In this document: positions 1 through 12,682 of the stretch, one piece after another
Layout of the letters: each line of letters begins with the position of its first letter
Position numbering within the stretch: the stretch's first letter is position 1
Origin: Hypoxylon rubiginosum
Taxonomy: Eukaryota; Ascomycota; Sordariomycetes; Xylariales; Hypoxylaceae
NCBI GenBank assembly: GCA_902806565.1
Contig: CADCXA010000021.1
Coordinates: forward strand, 372,001 to 436,000
DNA length: 64,000 bases
Direction of reading: 5' to 3'
The notes under the pieces: generated by a model
What the model was told of the DNA's origin: nothing
The model's database searches: none
The model's input: only the letters and a program-made list of their open reading frames with translations
Made by a program: the position numbers and the translations under genes

Positions 1-3000
1 TTGCGCACATGTTTGAGGTGGTCGGCGCAAAGGATTTGTGATACGGTGTAGTACGCTAAAGCCAAATAATACACCACACATAGATTATATGTATTGCGCA
101 TACTGTCGAAAAGTATCAATACTGCTGGGTCTCTAAACATTTACGCAGAAGACCTGCTATTATGAATTAGGTGAATGTCTTCAGACTTAAATTTACGCAT
201 TATCATCATTCTTCATCTCGACCCCTGACCCCTCTATAAACACGCAGGCCTCCTGAGGTAACCTGCAGCAGGTAGCTAGCGATCTTTCTGTCGCGTTTAT
301 GGTAAATAATACATTTCGTAGTTTGAGTTATAGGGTAGGCACTTAAAGATCTGACTATGGAGTACCTACCTACATGTAGACATTACTAAGTTTATCGGTT
401 ACTCGAAAGAGACCGAATAAATGTAACGACATTGGTAGACCTGTGATCGACTCTTGCTCCCGTTGCTTAACGTCCTCGGCACCTCTAAAATCGAATACGG
501 GTTAGAGTCAAGCTAACGATCCGCGGATAACTAGTAAAACTCTAGTGACCGCGTATATAACTAACTGGATGTGATATATACGCGTAAGCAAATAATATAG
601 GATACGGAGGGAGCCTACAGAGGTCTTTCTTCATAGATCTCTAAGTGTATCTAACCGTACTGCTAGTACACTACTATACTTGAGCTATTTCATAACTCTT
701 ACCATTGTGCTACAGGCGTAGATGCCGCGGCCAGGGCAGGATCATATCACGGGCAAGAACTGGTAGAGTCTGGGATATGTTGTTGGCTTATATATGGCGG
801 GAAATAGAAGGCTAGTAGTTAGATGCTTAAGAGAAAGTAAACTCGGAACATCGAAGAGTTTGGTTTAGGAGCAATACTACCCATCTGGATGCTGATAGAC
901 TAGCCAGACGTAGCAGAAGCGACACCGACAACCGAACTTATTAATCCAGTTGGTTGATTTCTTAAAAGTTTTACCTAGCGTCGCTTTTTGATTCATCCTC
1001 TTTGTGGAAAATCTATGCGATCAAGATATATTGGCAGTTGGCTGAGTGTGCCGCTCTCTGACATAACCTAATAGAGACGCGGTTTCCCAGGGTGTAGTGT
1101 GCCCTCGTATGAATCGCTTTCCATTGAACGAGATATTCTAACGAAGTCGAAGGTCCTCCCATATGTTACCGTTCTCAGGAAACGAGATGCTGGTGAACGT
1201 CGGAGAATATAATGTGGCTGTTGGGACTGCCCGTAACAAACTAACAAACCCGTGTCTGGTCGCATCACGAAAAGCAAAATGGCAACTACTAGGTTATATA
1301 TCCCGATATTTCCGACCACATGAGTAGGAACTTCGGACGTAGAATGTTTTATATATCGTCTTCCATTGTAGACCGATCTTAGCACGCCACGTGGTCGTGC
1401 TTGCATGCGGTAATTCAAATCGTTACATACCCGCATGCTAGTAATGAGTTAGCTGACCTCAGAATGGAACGTTTACTTCAGTCAAGCCGTATATAAGATT
1501 ATTTCGAGGCCGCCGGAACGGTACATGCTAGGATATGACTTGGATGTTAGATCTTTTCCCCCAATTGGTTTGTTATCTGCTGGCCTTGAAATGTTAGACG
1601 TTTTATGCGGTGCCAAGGATGAGGTTCTTTGGATTTCGAGCCCTGTTCCCGAGACCCTGGATCGGGATCGGCGACCCTTATACGACGTAGAAACTTTCTG
1701 GATGCTACATTGAATGTACATGTACGTGTTAGATCGATCAAGTCGACGAGTTGTCTTTTACGTACGTACGTGTAGACATACTACACACACATGATAGGTA
1801 GAAAGATATTAAGGGCGAGGTGACTTGGTCTGGTTCATATATGTAGACGCGTGACACAGAACAGTGACCTACTTGCAAGCCATTCAAATGCTACTTGGCA
1901 GCTTGAGGCCAACAATGTCGCGCATATCTGGATCGAAAAAGCTCGTATTCTGGAATGATCCCACTGAAGTCACCCTCCAACTCCACTGACCCATTGGCGA
2001 ACGCGGCAGTGCTCGCCCTAGCATCGGCCAGTCAAAAATAGATTCCTATGTGGGAACTGAGCGGCCGGCGTTAGCGATTGGAGAAAGTGATTCAGTCGCG
2101 ACGATTTTGAGCTTCTTTTCCAGGGGAAAATATGGGCCATTATGGGCCATTATGCGGGATGTGTATTCTACCTAGTATTGGAGTTAGCAGTTGTGAAGAT
2201 TATGTATCAACCTTATAGAATACCTGTTTAGACGGATAGAATTGAAGAGTCTGAGAGTCTGATTTAAAATATTGGTGGTGAAATATCCTTGCCTATTGTG
2301 CTTTTCACATGCATCCGTGCTCCTCTTATTAGGCTATTGCAGGAGAAAGAAGGTCTGTTGAATTTTCGGGTACAGTACAGGAGGTGGTACAGGAGGTATG
2401 CAACATGCATGCAACCTTATTAGTCTTATTCAAGCTTGAATTTCTTTAACGGATGTTGCTACGCGATTCAACAAATAGAAGTCCGTCGATACGGCCTTAC
2501 CCACCTTGCTTACAACCATATACCACTTTATCTTGATGGATAACTGCATTCGATCGGATCCCCCCCCTGAAATCTCGTAGCCGAGCGGGCTAGCTCAACG
2601 TGTTCCTCCGGGAGGGAAATCTATCTTTCGTCATTCCATTGCATCTCCTGGGTCTAGAAGGGATCTCAAGTAGGGTCGTCAGTCTCTGAATTTTCTAAAA
2701 ATTTCTCCTATATACATTTCATTCGTTTCTTCCATATTCCTAACCCTGTATATGGTGTATACATTCGTTTCTATACATACCTAATGCACTATACACGTGC
2801 ATAACTACGATAACTACGGCGTCATTGTTCTTTATTCCTACCTACGTAGATATCCCCAACTGAACCTATCGAACCTATCCGACCCGATATACGTGTGACC
2901 CAACTCTCGTTTCCCTACGTCTAGTCTCTACACCAAGATCAACGACTTCTCGATCCAAACCTACGTAATATATCTATTTTCCCTCCTCCCTCTACTCGTG

Positions 3001-3356
3001 TAACCTAATTCCGCTCTTCGACCCACAACAGCGGTCGCGTCGCTCGTTTGCACCGCTTTGTGGCACATCAACTATCACCACTGCCTTTGTTGAAGGACAA
3101 GAGCCCACCTTGTAACCGGAAAGAGTGCTTTGCAAAGTCAAGTCGAAATACTAGGGGCTCCTTTTTACAACAGTATCCTTGGAGAGCAACGCGATCCTTC
3201 ACGAGTATACTAGCTGTCGACAAGACGAATGCTTCCGATACGGTCCTAGAATATCCTTGAACGATTTGCCACTGCCAGAGTCCCTCGAGGTCGGGAGGCG
3301 AATATTGGCTGCGAGTTACAATAAAAAACTGGCCCTATACGGGCTTCCTCGCCAGA
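1..3356. other. Gene-less AT-rich left edge and upstream region of the channel gene
   Basis: No open frame here shows a recognisable domain or a consistent exon chain. The first 2.4 kb is rich in TA steps and short direct repeats, for example a 10-bp unit TATGGGCCAT twice in tandem at 2131-2150. From about 2550 the sequence turns pyrimidine-rich, as in a fungal promoter and 5' leader, and several short upstream frames lie at 3048-3400 before the chosen start of the channel gene. A decayed transposon is possible for the AT-rich part but nothing identifies one. Confidence 0.5.
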
Positions 3357-6300
3357 ATGGATGCCTGGAACCACGTTCGACATCTTGTATTAAGGGATGA
3401 TCCGCTGACTCCAGCTCAAGAGTTGCTGGAGTTGCTACAAAACCCCTTCAAGCAAACGGTAACGAGACGATCCTATTCCAACCACGAAAAACCAATACTG
3501 ATATCGATGTGTTCTAGCTTACAGATGGTGCTATATGGTCTGCCTTGGGCACATCAGTAGGATTCACTGCCTTTATAGCGATCGCATTTTCGTTTGTTCG
3601 GCCGTACAATTCCGTCGTCTACGCACCAAAGCTCAAACACGCCGACGAGGAACATGCGCCGCCTCCGATTGGTAAAGGGTATCTAGCCTGGCTCCCGCCG
3701 TTATGGAAGACGACCGAGAAAGAGATGATCTCCCACGCGGGCATGGACGCCGCTCTATTTTTGAGATTCACTAGGATGTGCCGCAATATCTTCCTGACGC
3801 TTGGTGTCGTAGGGTGTTGTATTCTCCTACCCGTCTACTACACGCTTAACAGCGACAAGACGGGGAACCAGCAATGGTTTATGAGGTTGACGCCTTCCAA
3901 CGTCAACGATCAACCCCTTTGGGCCCTTGTGGTGGCAGCGTACTCATTCAACCTCATCATTATAGGATATTTGTGGTGGAATTATAGACGAGTACTGCAG
4001 CTAAGACGCATATACTTTGAAAGTAAAGAATATCAGCAGAGTTTGTCTGCCCGGACTTTGATGGTCAGTTCTTTTCCCCTTTCGTGCTAATGGTTGGATC
4101 GTAACTTATCAAAGCTTAGTTGAATGATCTGCCTAAGAAGAACGCCAACGACGAAGGCATTGCGAGAATTATCGACGACGTAGTCCCACATGCTTCGTTT
4201 GCCAGGACTGCTGCTGCTCGCAACGTTAGGGACCTGCCGGATTTGATTTCCCAGCACGGTCATACTGTTCGGAAGCTCGAGAAGGTGCTGGCCAAATATC
4301 TTAGAGACCCTCAAAACCTGCCAGCCGCACGGCCCCTGTGTCATCCTTCCAAGAAGGACCCTTCGTACAGCACCTATCCCAAAGGACAGAAAGTCGACGC
4401 TATTGAATACCTTACCCAGCGAATAAGGGAACTTGAAATCGAAGTAAAAGAGGCCCGAGCGAACATAGACAAGCGCAGTACCTTGTCATACGGTTTCGCA
4501 AGTTACGACGACATCTCCGAGGCCCATAGCATCGCATACGCCCTGCGTAAGAAGAAGCCAAAAGGTGCTACCATTGTCCTGGCCCCGAGGCCTAATGATA
4601 TTATCTGGGACAATATGCCGCTCACTCCTGCGAATCGAAGCTGGAAACGGATATTCATTAACTTCTGGATCGCCATACTCACACTCATATGGATTGCGCC
4701 CAGTGCCATGATCGCCATCTTTCTGGTCAACTTGAGTAATCTAGGCTTGGTCTGGCCTGCTTTTCAAACCCAGCTATCCGGAAATACCGGTTTCTGGTCC
4801 ATCGTTCAAGGTGTGGCATCTCCGGCCATCTTGTCCCTGGTTTATCTTGTCCTCCCAATCATATTCCGTCGACTTTCTATCAGGGCTGGTGACCGTACGA
4901 AAACCGGACGTGAGCGCCATGTCGTCGGCAAGCTGTACGCCTTCTTCGTCTTCAACAATTTGATCGTATTCTGTCTCTTCAGCACGATATGGAATCTTAT
5001 TTCTTCGGTTGCCAAAAGCCCGCAGTCGGCTTTGGACACATTGTCAAATTTTGGCACGACCTTGTTCATTTCGCTATGCACCATCTCATCATTCTGGGTC
5101 ACCTGGCTATTGCAAAGAAACTTGGGCGCTGCCATCGACCTGGCTCAATTATGGACCCTGATCTACAGCTTCTTCATGCGCAAGTTTTCGAGTCCTACGC
5201 CGAGAGAGATGATTGAACTTACGGCGCCCCCGGCTTTCGACTATGCCAGCTACTATAATTACTTTTTGTTTTATTCCACCGTGGCCTTGTGCTTTGCTGG
5301 TCTCCAGCCGCTCGTCCTCCCCGCTGCAGCATTATACTTTTCTATCGATGTATGGCTGAAGAAGTACTTGCTGCTATACATTTTCGTTACGAAAACAGAG
5401 TCTGGCGGCATGTTTTGGCGGGTATTATTTAATCGCTTCGTTTTTGGGACTATTCTCTCAAACTTGGTAATCTTCCTAACCGTTTGGGTTCACGGCGATG
5501 GGATTCACACGATGGCCTTTGCATCCGTTCCTCTGCCCTTTATCATGATCTTCTTCAAGATTTATTGTGCTAAGACGTTTGACGCTAAGATCCACTTCTA
5601 CTCGACTCGCAACATTCATAAGCATCCTGAAGGGGCCATGCAGAAAGATCCGCTGCGGTCGGTTGGTCTTGCTCACCGATTTGGCCATCCAGCCCTTTAC
5701 AAACCCCTTATCACTCCAATGGTGCACGCCAAGGCCCAGAATATTCTAGCCTCGATCTACAAAGGGCGTCTGTCGGATGGCCGCGAAGCCTACTCGGGAG
5801 ATACGATGTCTACGTCTGGCTACTCTGATGCCTACGTCATGAACCCGATGAACGCCGGCAAACCTGGCAAAGTGGCGGGCCTGCCTGGTTTCGAAATAGT
5901 ACCCGAATCCAGGCTTGATTTCGAGTATTACAAAACTCGTTCCGAATTCGCAGCCGAACATGGCGGTGGCGATATCTTCGGACGTTCTAACGATGTTCTT
6001 CGCCCGGGCACTCCTGGAAGCATGTGGAATGGCAGCGACCCGCCTTCTAGGTCAGGTAGTCCCACCATTCCAACGATTCCCAGGATGGACAGTCCCGGGC
6101 CAGCGAGCAGGGCTCTCTCGCCTAGTTCTGATATAGGTGTGACTTATCCGGGCGGATATACTCACCCATTAGGTAGCCCCTATGCCCCCCCAGAGGCGGG
6201 CCCCGGCCGCTCACGTAGCCCATTTTACTCGCTTGGAAATGATAGTGGTTCCAACTTGGTGGGTAACGCAGCAGCGATGCCGATGGCCACCCCTGGGACA

Positions 6301-6462
6301 AGAGACCGAAGTCCTCTTAGAGCACCGGGTGGCGCAGGAATGCTAGGGGGCGGTCCGCGGGGTTACGGCGGTTTACCGCAGGAAGAAGACGCCGGATCTA
6401 CCGAACACGACCCTATGCAGTATAATTACTTCCGAGAGGCACGACATTCACGCAGATACTAG
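3357..6462 (+). CDS. CSC1/OSCA-type (DUF221, RSN1-like) calcium-permeable stress-gated cation channel
   Basis: The predicted protein has 996 aa in three exons: 3357-3458, 3518-4063 and 4120-6462. The frame fits only if intron 1 ends at the TAG before 3518 (59 bp) and intron 2 is 4064-4119 (56 bp). It matches the CSC1/OSCA family: a first membrane span (SVGFTAFIAIAFSF) followed by RPYNSVVYAPKL, then APPPIGKGYLAWLPPLW, a cytosolic RNA-recognition-like loop, and a block of hydrophobic helices at about residues 385-700. Known members are osmotically or mechanically gated cation channels of the plasma membrane or endomembranes. The last 220 residues are Ser/Pro/Gly-rich and probably disordered. 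The start is the first ATG that gives the usual short N-terminus (MDAWNHV). The membrane role is inferred from the family. Confidence 0.9.
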
Positions 6463-7355
6463 CGGCAATCACGGAAATGGGTGTATATACATACAGACTC
6501 GGCGTAATTAGAAAATTGTGGCTTTTTTTGTTCAATAGAGGGTTTCCGGGAGAGGGCGGGGGCATTACAAACGGGCGGTGGGCGTTTTCTTTTTGTTACG
6601 ACGAGGGTCAGCCCCGGCGACGGCGCGACCAAATGACGACTTTTTCCGATAACTGAAGTTATAGTCCGTAATAGAAAGAAAGGGGAGACGCATGATCATG
6701 AATGGGTTTCTCGGATAGACGGCGTCGAGCTCGACACCTCATTTATAGCGGTTTATTCACTTTCATAATACGCAGCGCTGGGAGAGAGTGACGGGCGCGC
6801 TCTGGGAGCCCTCGTAAATATACTTCTAATATCTTATACTTGCCAAAACTGAGGGGTTCTTACGAGATCCGTGTCGACGTGTCTGGGGATGTCGTTGATT
6901 GGATTGAGGACGCCAAGACGATCCATGTGTAGGTCTTATGAGCTGTCATTTATCGTATGGTAAGTACACATCTCATAGGTTCTTTCTGCAAACACTTTCT
7001 TCGGGGGGACGTGGGTGTGTTCAACCCGCGCAAGTATCCGCTATCATATCTCATCTAATATATGTCTTTTTAGGCTTACCTCCTCCATATTTCTAGACGG
7101 ACCGTTCCGAAGCCCGCCATGTTGGTTCCATGAGAAACATACCGATTTGGTCAAACTGCAACGCTTGGTCGGTCTACAGACTTGTCAATGTTGCATGAAT
7201 TCTGCAGGCTGAGTTGGAGGCCCGCTGGAGGCCCCGCGGATGTGCAGGCGAATTCTCCTCACTCTCAACTTATATAAGTTCGTGTCGGAGATGATGTTTA
7301 CAATTTCCCATACTCGAGTTTCTCACTGACAATAGTACCTCGATCTACTTCGAAC
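6463..7355. other. Intergenic region between channel and BTB genes
   Basis: No coding sequence is supported. It should hold the 3' end of the channel transcript and the promoter of the BTB gene. A short open frame at 7015-7212 has no recognisable features. A TATA-like TATATAAG lies near 7270, about 85 bp before the BTB start. Confidence 0.5.
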
Positions 7356-8280
7356 ATGGCTATTCCATATGAACTGTAGGGCTAGCACTAAGCTACCGAT
7401 GTATCGGGGGGGGTTTCTTTTTTTTCTTTTGGCTAATTCATGTCACTTTAATAGCATCGCAGCTTCGAAGCCATTCAGGATCCTCGTCGGGCCTGACAAG
7501 AAAGAGTTCACAATGCATACCGAGCTGCTTGGCAGGATGTCGAAGCCCCTCCGGACCCTAGTAAAGGGCGACATGAAAGAGGCCAAAGAAGGCGTCGCGG
7601 AGTGGCCCGAAATCGACGAGGGGACGTTTATCCGATTCTGGGAGTTCGCGTACACGGGAGACTACAAAGCCGCGGAGCCTTTCATTGACGCGCCCGCGCC
7701 TTCGGATTTGGCGAACGGCAACGCGCAGACGCTCGCTAATAGGAACCAGAACGGGCAGTACTACGAGGAGGAGCTGGAGGATGGGTATCACAATTACAAT
7801 TACGGCTATGGCTCTAGGACAGCCACGATGACGTCCAAGAGGGAGATGTGGAAACAGTTCCAGAACCAGTTCAGCACGGAGCAGGACAAGGCGCCGGCGG
7901 AGCAGCCGAACAAGGACCCATCGGCCAACTACTCGGAGGCGCTGCTGTCGCACGCGCGGCTGTACGCGTTCGCCGACTACTACTGCGTGGACGCGCTCAT
8001 GGCGCTGTGCCTGCGCAAGCTGCACCGGACGCTCAAGGTCTTCAGCCTGCACGGGGGCGCGCGCGTGACGGACGTGGCGCAGCTGGTCGACTACGCGTAC
8101 AAGAACACGGTTAGCGGCAAGGCGGCGGGGGGCGAGCCGGACGGGCTCCGGAGCATGCTCGCGACCTATGCGGCCTGCAAGGTGGAGGGGCTCTGGGATA
8201 ATATTTACTTCCAGGACGTCCTCGAGTCCGGCGAGGTTGCTAAGGCGATTATCGGGCAGCTGATGAGGAGGTTGAAGTAG
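7356..8280 (+). CDS. BTB/POZ domain protein
   Basis: The predicted protein has 281 aa in two exons, 7356-7375 and 7455-8280. The 79-bp intron is inferred because the first ATG (MAIPYEL) is followed by a stop unless GTAGGG at 7376 is a donor; joining at the TAG before 7455 gives a typical BTB start. The fold is visible as FRILVGPDKKEFTMHTELL, then SKPLRTLVKG, then FIRFWEFAYTGDY, the usual BTB strand-helix order. A Tyr/Asn-rich acidic insert follows (about residues 120-150). The C-terminal part (LYAFADYYCVDALMALCLRKL) resembles the region after fungal BTB domains. Such proteins bind partners through BTB dimers and often act as cullin-3 adaptors; the partner is unknown. The second half of the gene is much richer in G+C than the first. 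Confidence 0.82.
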
Positions 8281-8998
8281 TCATGCTCGAGAGATTGGTG
8301 CTAGGGTCAGTGTGTGTTGATTCAATAACTATTGCTATTATTATCCTATCAAGGACTTACATGTGCATTGTGTGCAGTCCTGGGTAATTCAAAGCGCAAA
8401 CACATTTTCAATAAAGTACCAAGGGAGGTTATGGTAGGTACTTGAGCTTGAGTGACGATGCTATCAATATCAACAGGTACCTGGTTGCTCAATAGCCCCC
8501 ACGGGCGACCTTGACAGTCAATTTTTGAACTGCACCTCTATAACATTTCTTTGCCTCTCTATTAGCCCATGAAGGTAGCTGAGAACGGGTGCTACATGTA
8601 GGTATTGACATTGAACACTTGTTAGAAATTTCAAGGCTGACAGTTCAATTGCTTAAAGCCAGATTAACCCCTTTTCGTTAAGAATGGCGCTGCTAGTACG
8701 CCTAACGCTACGCAATGGCGGTCGCGAAACTAGTTGCCTACCTGCTGCCTCGTTTGATGCGCAAATCACATCGCGCATCGTAGGGCTCGTGATCTATCTC
8801 TTGGCGGTAGGCACCTAGGTAGTGTTACACAAACGAGGAGATACTGCAGCATCCATCTATTGGGCCAGAAGCTGAATCCCCCAGCCCAAAGCCCAAAATT
8901 CAGCCTACCAGGTAGGATGTAGGTAAACGTGCGGGGGTTTTCTTATTCAATTCCAACTCTTCTTCAAGAAGACGCCAGAATCAAGCAACAGCACAACT
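8281..8998. other. Intergenic region upstream of the NLR gene
   Basis: No gene is seen. The stretch contains ACCTAGGT-type short palindromes (about 8812 and 8908) and presumably the promoter of the NLR-like gene. Confidence 0.5.
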
Positions 8999-11900
8999 AT
9001 GGACCCGGTGAGCGCGGTTGGCGTGGCCGCTGCAGCTTTGCAGTTCGCCCAGCTTACTGTCAAAGTCACAACACGAATTGCAGTCTTCACCATTTTAAAA
9101 GACGTATCCGATGATGCGGAGGGCCCGAAAGCCTTTGTCGAGAGCCTGCGCAACCAACTCCGTCTTCTCAACCACGTCGTCCGACGAATCGAGGAAGGAC
9201 TTACGAGCAATAAAGACAAGTTCCGACACGACGAAGTTCTCGAACTCGGCGAATATGTATCGAATCTCAATCGTCATGGGGAAAAGTTGGACAAGTTGCT
9301 CAACAAGTATCTCCCAAGTGACGATGCCTCGACTCCGGCTAGGCTATTGGCTGCCTTAAAGAGTATTGCTGCCGACATCGAGATTAAGTCCGCGATGGAT
9401 AGAATCAAAGAATTACACCCTGGACTGCAAACATTCATTCTTACTTGGGCGGCTTTCAAAGACGGTGCTGTTCTCGATACACCAGACATACTTGGAATTG
9501 GCATGGAACAGGACCGGCAACGATCACGCTTCGATGCGACTTACCAAGTGTCTCGCCACGAGGTTCGACACTTCGTTGATAGGCCTAGGGTACTGGATGA
9601 GATCGACCGCCTTCTTAGTAGCGCGGACACTTCTCATCCTAGGATTGCTATACTGCAGGGGATGGGTGGGCAGGGCAAAACACAACTAGCCCTAAGGTAC
9701 TGCAGAAATGCTAGATCCTGGAATATCCATGACTGTATATTCTGGGTAGATGCTTCAACTAGAGCGTCTACTGTACAAGGTCTGGAGAAGATTTCTGAAG
9801 AGCTGAATGATAATAATCAGGTCTTGCCCGACTCCGACGCCCGGATAGCCTTTGCGAAGCGAAAGTTATCAACCGGTAACTTGAAATGGCTTTTGGTATT
9901 TGATAACTACGACGACCCGACTGCGTTCGACCTTCGAGACTATATACCCAATAGCACTCTCGGCAATGTGCTGATTACTAGTCGAAGTACAGATACTGAG
10001 AGGATTGGCCCGATGGTACATATTTCTGGCATGACTGAGGACGAGGCGACACAATTGCTTTTCAAGCAACTCGATATTCTTGATGATGGCACGAATCAAG
10101 TTGCTGCAGCCGACATCGTTAGGCGACTAGGCTATTTACCTCTCGCAATAGACCAGGCCGGAGCATACATGAAGGAAGAATGTCTCCCGTTAGCAGAGTT
10201 CCTGAGCCACTATGAGCAATCTGCGAGGGACATTCTCGAGTCGGTTCCAAGTCTATGGGAGTACAACGAACCTGTCCCAAATGAGGATGGAGAGAGAACG
10301 GCAGATGTTATGGCGAAGACAGTCTTTACGACTTGGAATCTCTCGTTCACTTTACTGAAACCAAGCACCCCGACTGGCGCTTTGAAAGTTACCGTCCTCT
10401 CATTATTGGCTTTTTTTGACGAGCATGAGATCTCCGAGGAGCTTTTTGAGGTGTACTACTCTGCAAATGCCACCAATCAGCAGCTTGAGTACATGTCTCT
10501 ATTCACCGACGAAAAACAGCAGTGGTCAAGTAGGAAATTCGACAGTCTAATGAGAGAATTTTCGCGACTGTCGTTAATCACTTCCCACGATACGGGGAGG
10601 AAGGAGACTGGGTATGCTCTCGTATCCCTTCACCCTCTCGTGCGAGATTGGATCAACCTGCGTCAAGACCTTGACACGCACCGAGCATATTTTATAGCAT
10701 TTACTCGTATTCTTGCGGCTAGCCTATCATCAAAATTCTGGGAAGACTTTAATTTAGACTTCGGGTTTAGAATGTCTACTGCTGAACGACGGCGGTTGGA
10801 GAAGCACATCATTCCCTGGATGAATGTATTCAAAAGGCATAAAACCAATCTCCGCCCTACCATCATAGCTCCAGAGAGTGGTGGGGGTTCCGCCGAAACT
10901 GCTGCTGAATACCTGACAGCTATTCTTTTGTCGGAGATGGGTCAATCAGAGAGTAGCTACGAGGTATTAAAGTGGCTCTGGGAGTCTTGCGATACGTCAG
11001 ATGGCCAGATGCTGCGAATCAAACTCAAGGCCGGCAACCAAAGAGTGTTTCGACTCTGGGGAATGGGGCAATTTGAGCAGGCAAAGGCCGAAAGTCGAGA
11101 AAAATACCAATTTTGGAAAGCAGTACTGGGTGTCGATCATTCCGCAGATGATATGCTTCATGCTAGCTTCATAACACTTGTCGGCTCTCTAGGGCAAACT
11201 GTCTACATGCAAGACAAGAGGGAGATCATCGATCTTTGCAAGTGCGAATTAGAGCGAGTACCAGACGACATACAGAATCTTCAAAAACGCCATCAGATCT
11301 TAATCGAAATGTTAAACGCAGCTAGATTCCTCGGCCAAGAAGACCTTCGAGACTCGACACTCGGTGTCATTTTGGATGAAGCGGCGGTAGGCCGCGGCAA
11401 CATCTATCCGAAAGATGTTTGGTCTGGCAACAATTGGTATGATATTGTACAATGTTACATTTATTATTCAAATGACCTAGACCTCATAGAACAGCTCACC
11501 GAGGCCGGGGTCAAATGGGCTGTAGATAAGTACGGACCAGACGATATTATAGTCTTTAAATTTCTCATTCTGAGATCAAAGGCTCTCCGGAAAATGAAAA
11601 GGCTTGCAGAAGCAGAGGCTATGGTTAGAGACTGTATTGCAAGACTTAGAAATACGGGTGGTTATTTCTACGATTACGCTTACGAGGTACTAGGCGATAT
11701 TCTGCATGACCAGGGAAGATACGAGGAAGCCTACGAATCATTCAATATTGCGCTTTTACAGACGCGCGGACAGAATTTGAGAAACCAACAGTTAAGACTA
11801 TTGGGCTCATGCGGTAATGCTGCTATGGAATTTAATACCGCACTCGCCGACGCCCATTTCACCTTGAGATTGCAGCTCGTCAAAATGACTGACGACTGGG

Positions 11901-12682
11901 GTGATATTGTTGACAACACCATAGATCTATATGGAACTAAAACAGCGGCACAAGATGCACTCGACGTCCTTATTGAGGGGCTCGAAGTATATGGCCTTGC
12001 AATCGTGTATTGTAAGAGCAACACCCCACGGGAGGCTCTGCGGGCGATCAATGCGACGATACATTTAGAAGATTCAAATTCGGTCGGGTCTTTACCAGAA
12101 GATGAGCTCGTTTATGAGTTGCTCATGAAGAAAATCTTTCACTGGTACGGCTTTGACCTGTTGATGCGAATGGCAATAGAACTGTTAAAGACCGCAAACG
12201 TGAATGCAGCAGAGCAAGCGTTTCGACTGGCCAATGTTGCATTCGAGAGGACTGCGAACATGGATGAACCCGGTATACTTAATTTCATTCGACATGTCTT
12301 GATTTACGCCCAGCGGCACTTCGAAGCCGACAGTGACGGGCAAAGAGTTCAGGTCACAGTAGAGCGGGCGAAACTTCTACTCTGCGGTAAACGTGAGAAT
12401 GGGATGGATGGCCTTGAGGACTGGTGGGACTGTGAAACTACGCCACTACTAAAACTAACTAAAACTCGACGAAAATATCGCGTTGGTTTGAGAACGATTC
12501 AAAGGATTTCTGACAAGTTCTCTCGAGCGGTGTCCTTCAATCCGCCCGGCTCCTCCTCTTCGCGATCGAGCCCGTCTCTAAAGCGTAGTCTCAGGTCCGT
12601 TCATAATGTTGCTGCCTCGCTCGCCGGGCCCGCCACCTTCGGGTCGCGCGACCGTGGCATATTGCGAGATACCCGAGCGTAA
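8999..12682 (+). CDS. NLR-like STAND protein (fungal N-terminal domain, NB-ARC, TPR-like repeats)
   Basis: This is one uninterrupted frame of 1227 aa. Residues 1-150 resemble the helical N-terminal domain common in fungal STAND proteins (MDPVSAVGVAAAALQFAQ). The NB-ARC core has a P-loop GMGGQGKT (221-228), a Walker B LLVFDNYDD (298-306), an LITSR strand (325-329) and a GLPL-like GYLPLA (378-383). The C-terminal 600 residues carry helical pairs of TPR type, clearest in the segment GDILHDQGRYEEAYESF. The last 70 residues are basic and Ser-rich. Family members are switch ATPases in programmed cell death, vegetative incompatibility or non-self sensing; which of these applies cannot be read from the sequence. 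The motifs look intact, so the protein is probably functional. It lies just outside the metabolite cluster. Confidence 0.88.
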   Translation: MDPVSAVGVAAAALQFAQLTVKVTTRIAVFTILKDVSDDAEGPKAFVESLRNQLRLLNHVVRRIEEGLTSNKDKFRHDEVLELGEYVSNLNRHGEKLDKLLNKYLPSDDASTPARLLAALKSIAADIEIKSAMDRIKELHPGLQTFILTWAAFKDGAVLDTPDILGIGMEQDRQRSRFDATYQVSRHEVRHFVDRPRVLDEIDRLLSSADTSHPRIAILQGMGGQGKTQLALRYCRNARSWNIHDCIFWVDASTRASTVQGLEKISEELNDNNQVLPDSDARIAFAKRKLSTGNLKWLLVFDNYDDPTAFDLRDYIPNSTLGNVLITSRSTDTERIGPMVHISGMTEDEATQLLFKQLDILDDGTNQVAAADIVRRLGYLPLAIDQAGAYMKEECLPLAEFLSHYEQSARDILESVPSLWEYNEPVPNEDGERTADVMAKTVFTTWNLSFTLLKPSTPTGALKVTVLSLLAFFDEHEISEELFEVYYSANATNQQLEYMSLFTDEKQQWSSRKFDSLMREFSRLSLITSHDTGRKETGYALVSLHPLVRDWINLRQDLDTHRAYFIAFTRILAASLSSKFWEDFNLDFGFRMSTAERRRLEKHIIPWMNVFKRHKTNLRPTIIAPESGGGSAETAAEYLTAILLSEMGQSESSYEVLKWLWESCDTSDGQMLRIKLKAGNQRVFRLWGMGQFEQAKAESREKYQFWKAVLGVDHSADDMLHASFITLVGSLGQTVYMQDKREIIDLCKCELERVPDDIQNLQKRHQILIEMLNAARFLGQEDLRDSTLGVILDEAAVGRGNIYPKDVWSGNNWYDIVQCYIYYSNDLDLIEQLTEAGVKWAVDKYGPDDIIVFKFLILRSKALRKMKRLAEAEAMVRDCIARLRNTGGYFYDYAYEVLGDILHDQGRYEEAYESFNIALLQTRGQNLRNQQLRLLGSCGNAAMEFNTALADAHFTLRLQLVKMTDDWGDIVDNTIDLYGTKTAAQDALDVLIEGLEVYGLAIVYCKSNTPREALRAINATIHLEDSNSVGSLPEDELVYELLMKKIFHWYGFDLLMRMAIELLKTANVNAAEQAFRLANVAFERTANMDEPGILNFIRHVLIYAQRHFEADSDGQRVQVTVERAKLLLCGKRENGMDGLEDWWDCETTPLLKLTKTRRKYRVGLRTIQRISDKFSRAVSFNPPGSSSSRSSPSLKRSLRSVHNVAASLAGPATFGSRDRGILRDTRA

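Noticed and set aside
1068..1436. A 122-codon minus-strand open frame in the AT-rich left edge
   Set aside because: No domain, no consistent splice partners and a composition like the surrounding non-coding DNA.
7558..8052. A 164-codon antisense frame inside the BTB gene
   Set aside because: It arises from the G+C-rich codon pattern of the sense gene and is Arg/Val-rich with no domain.
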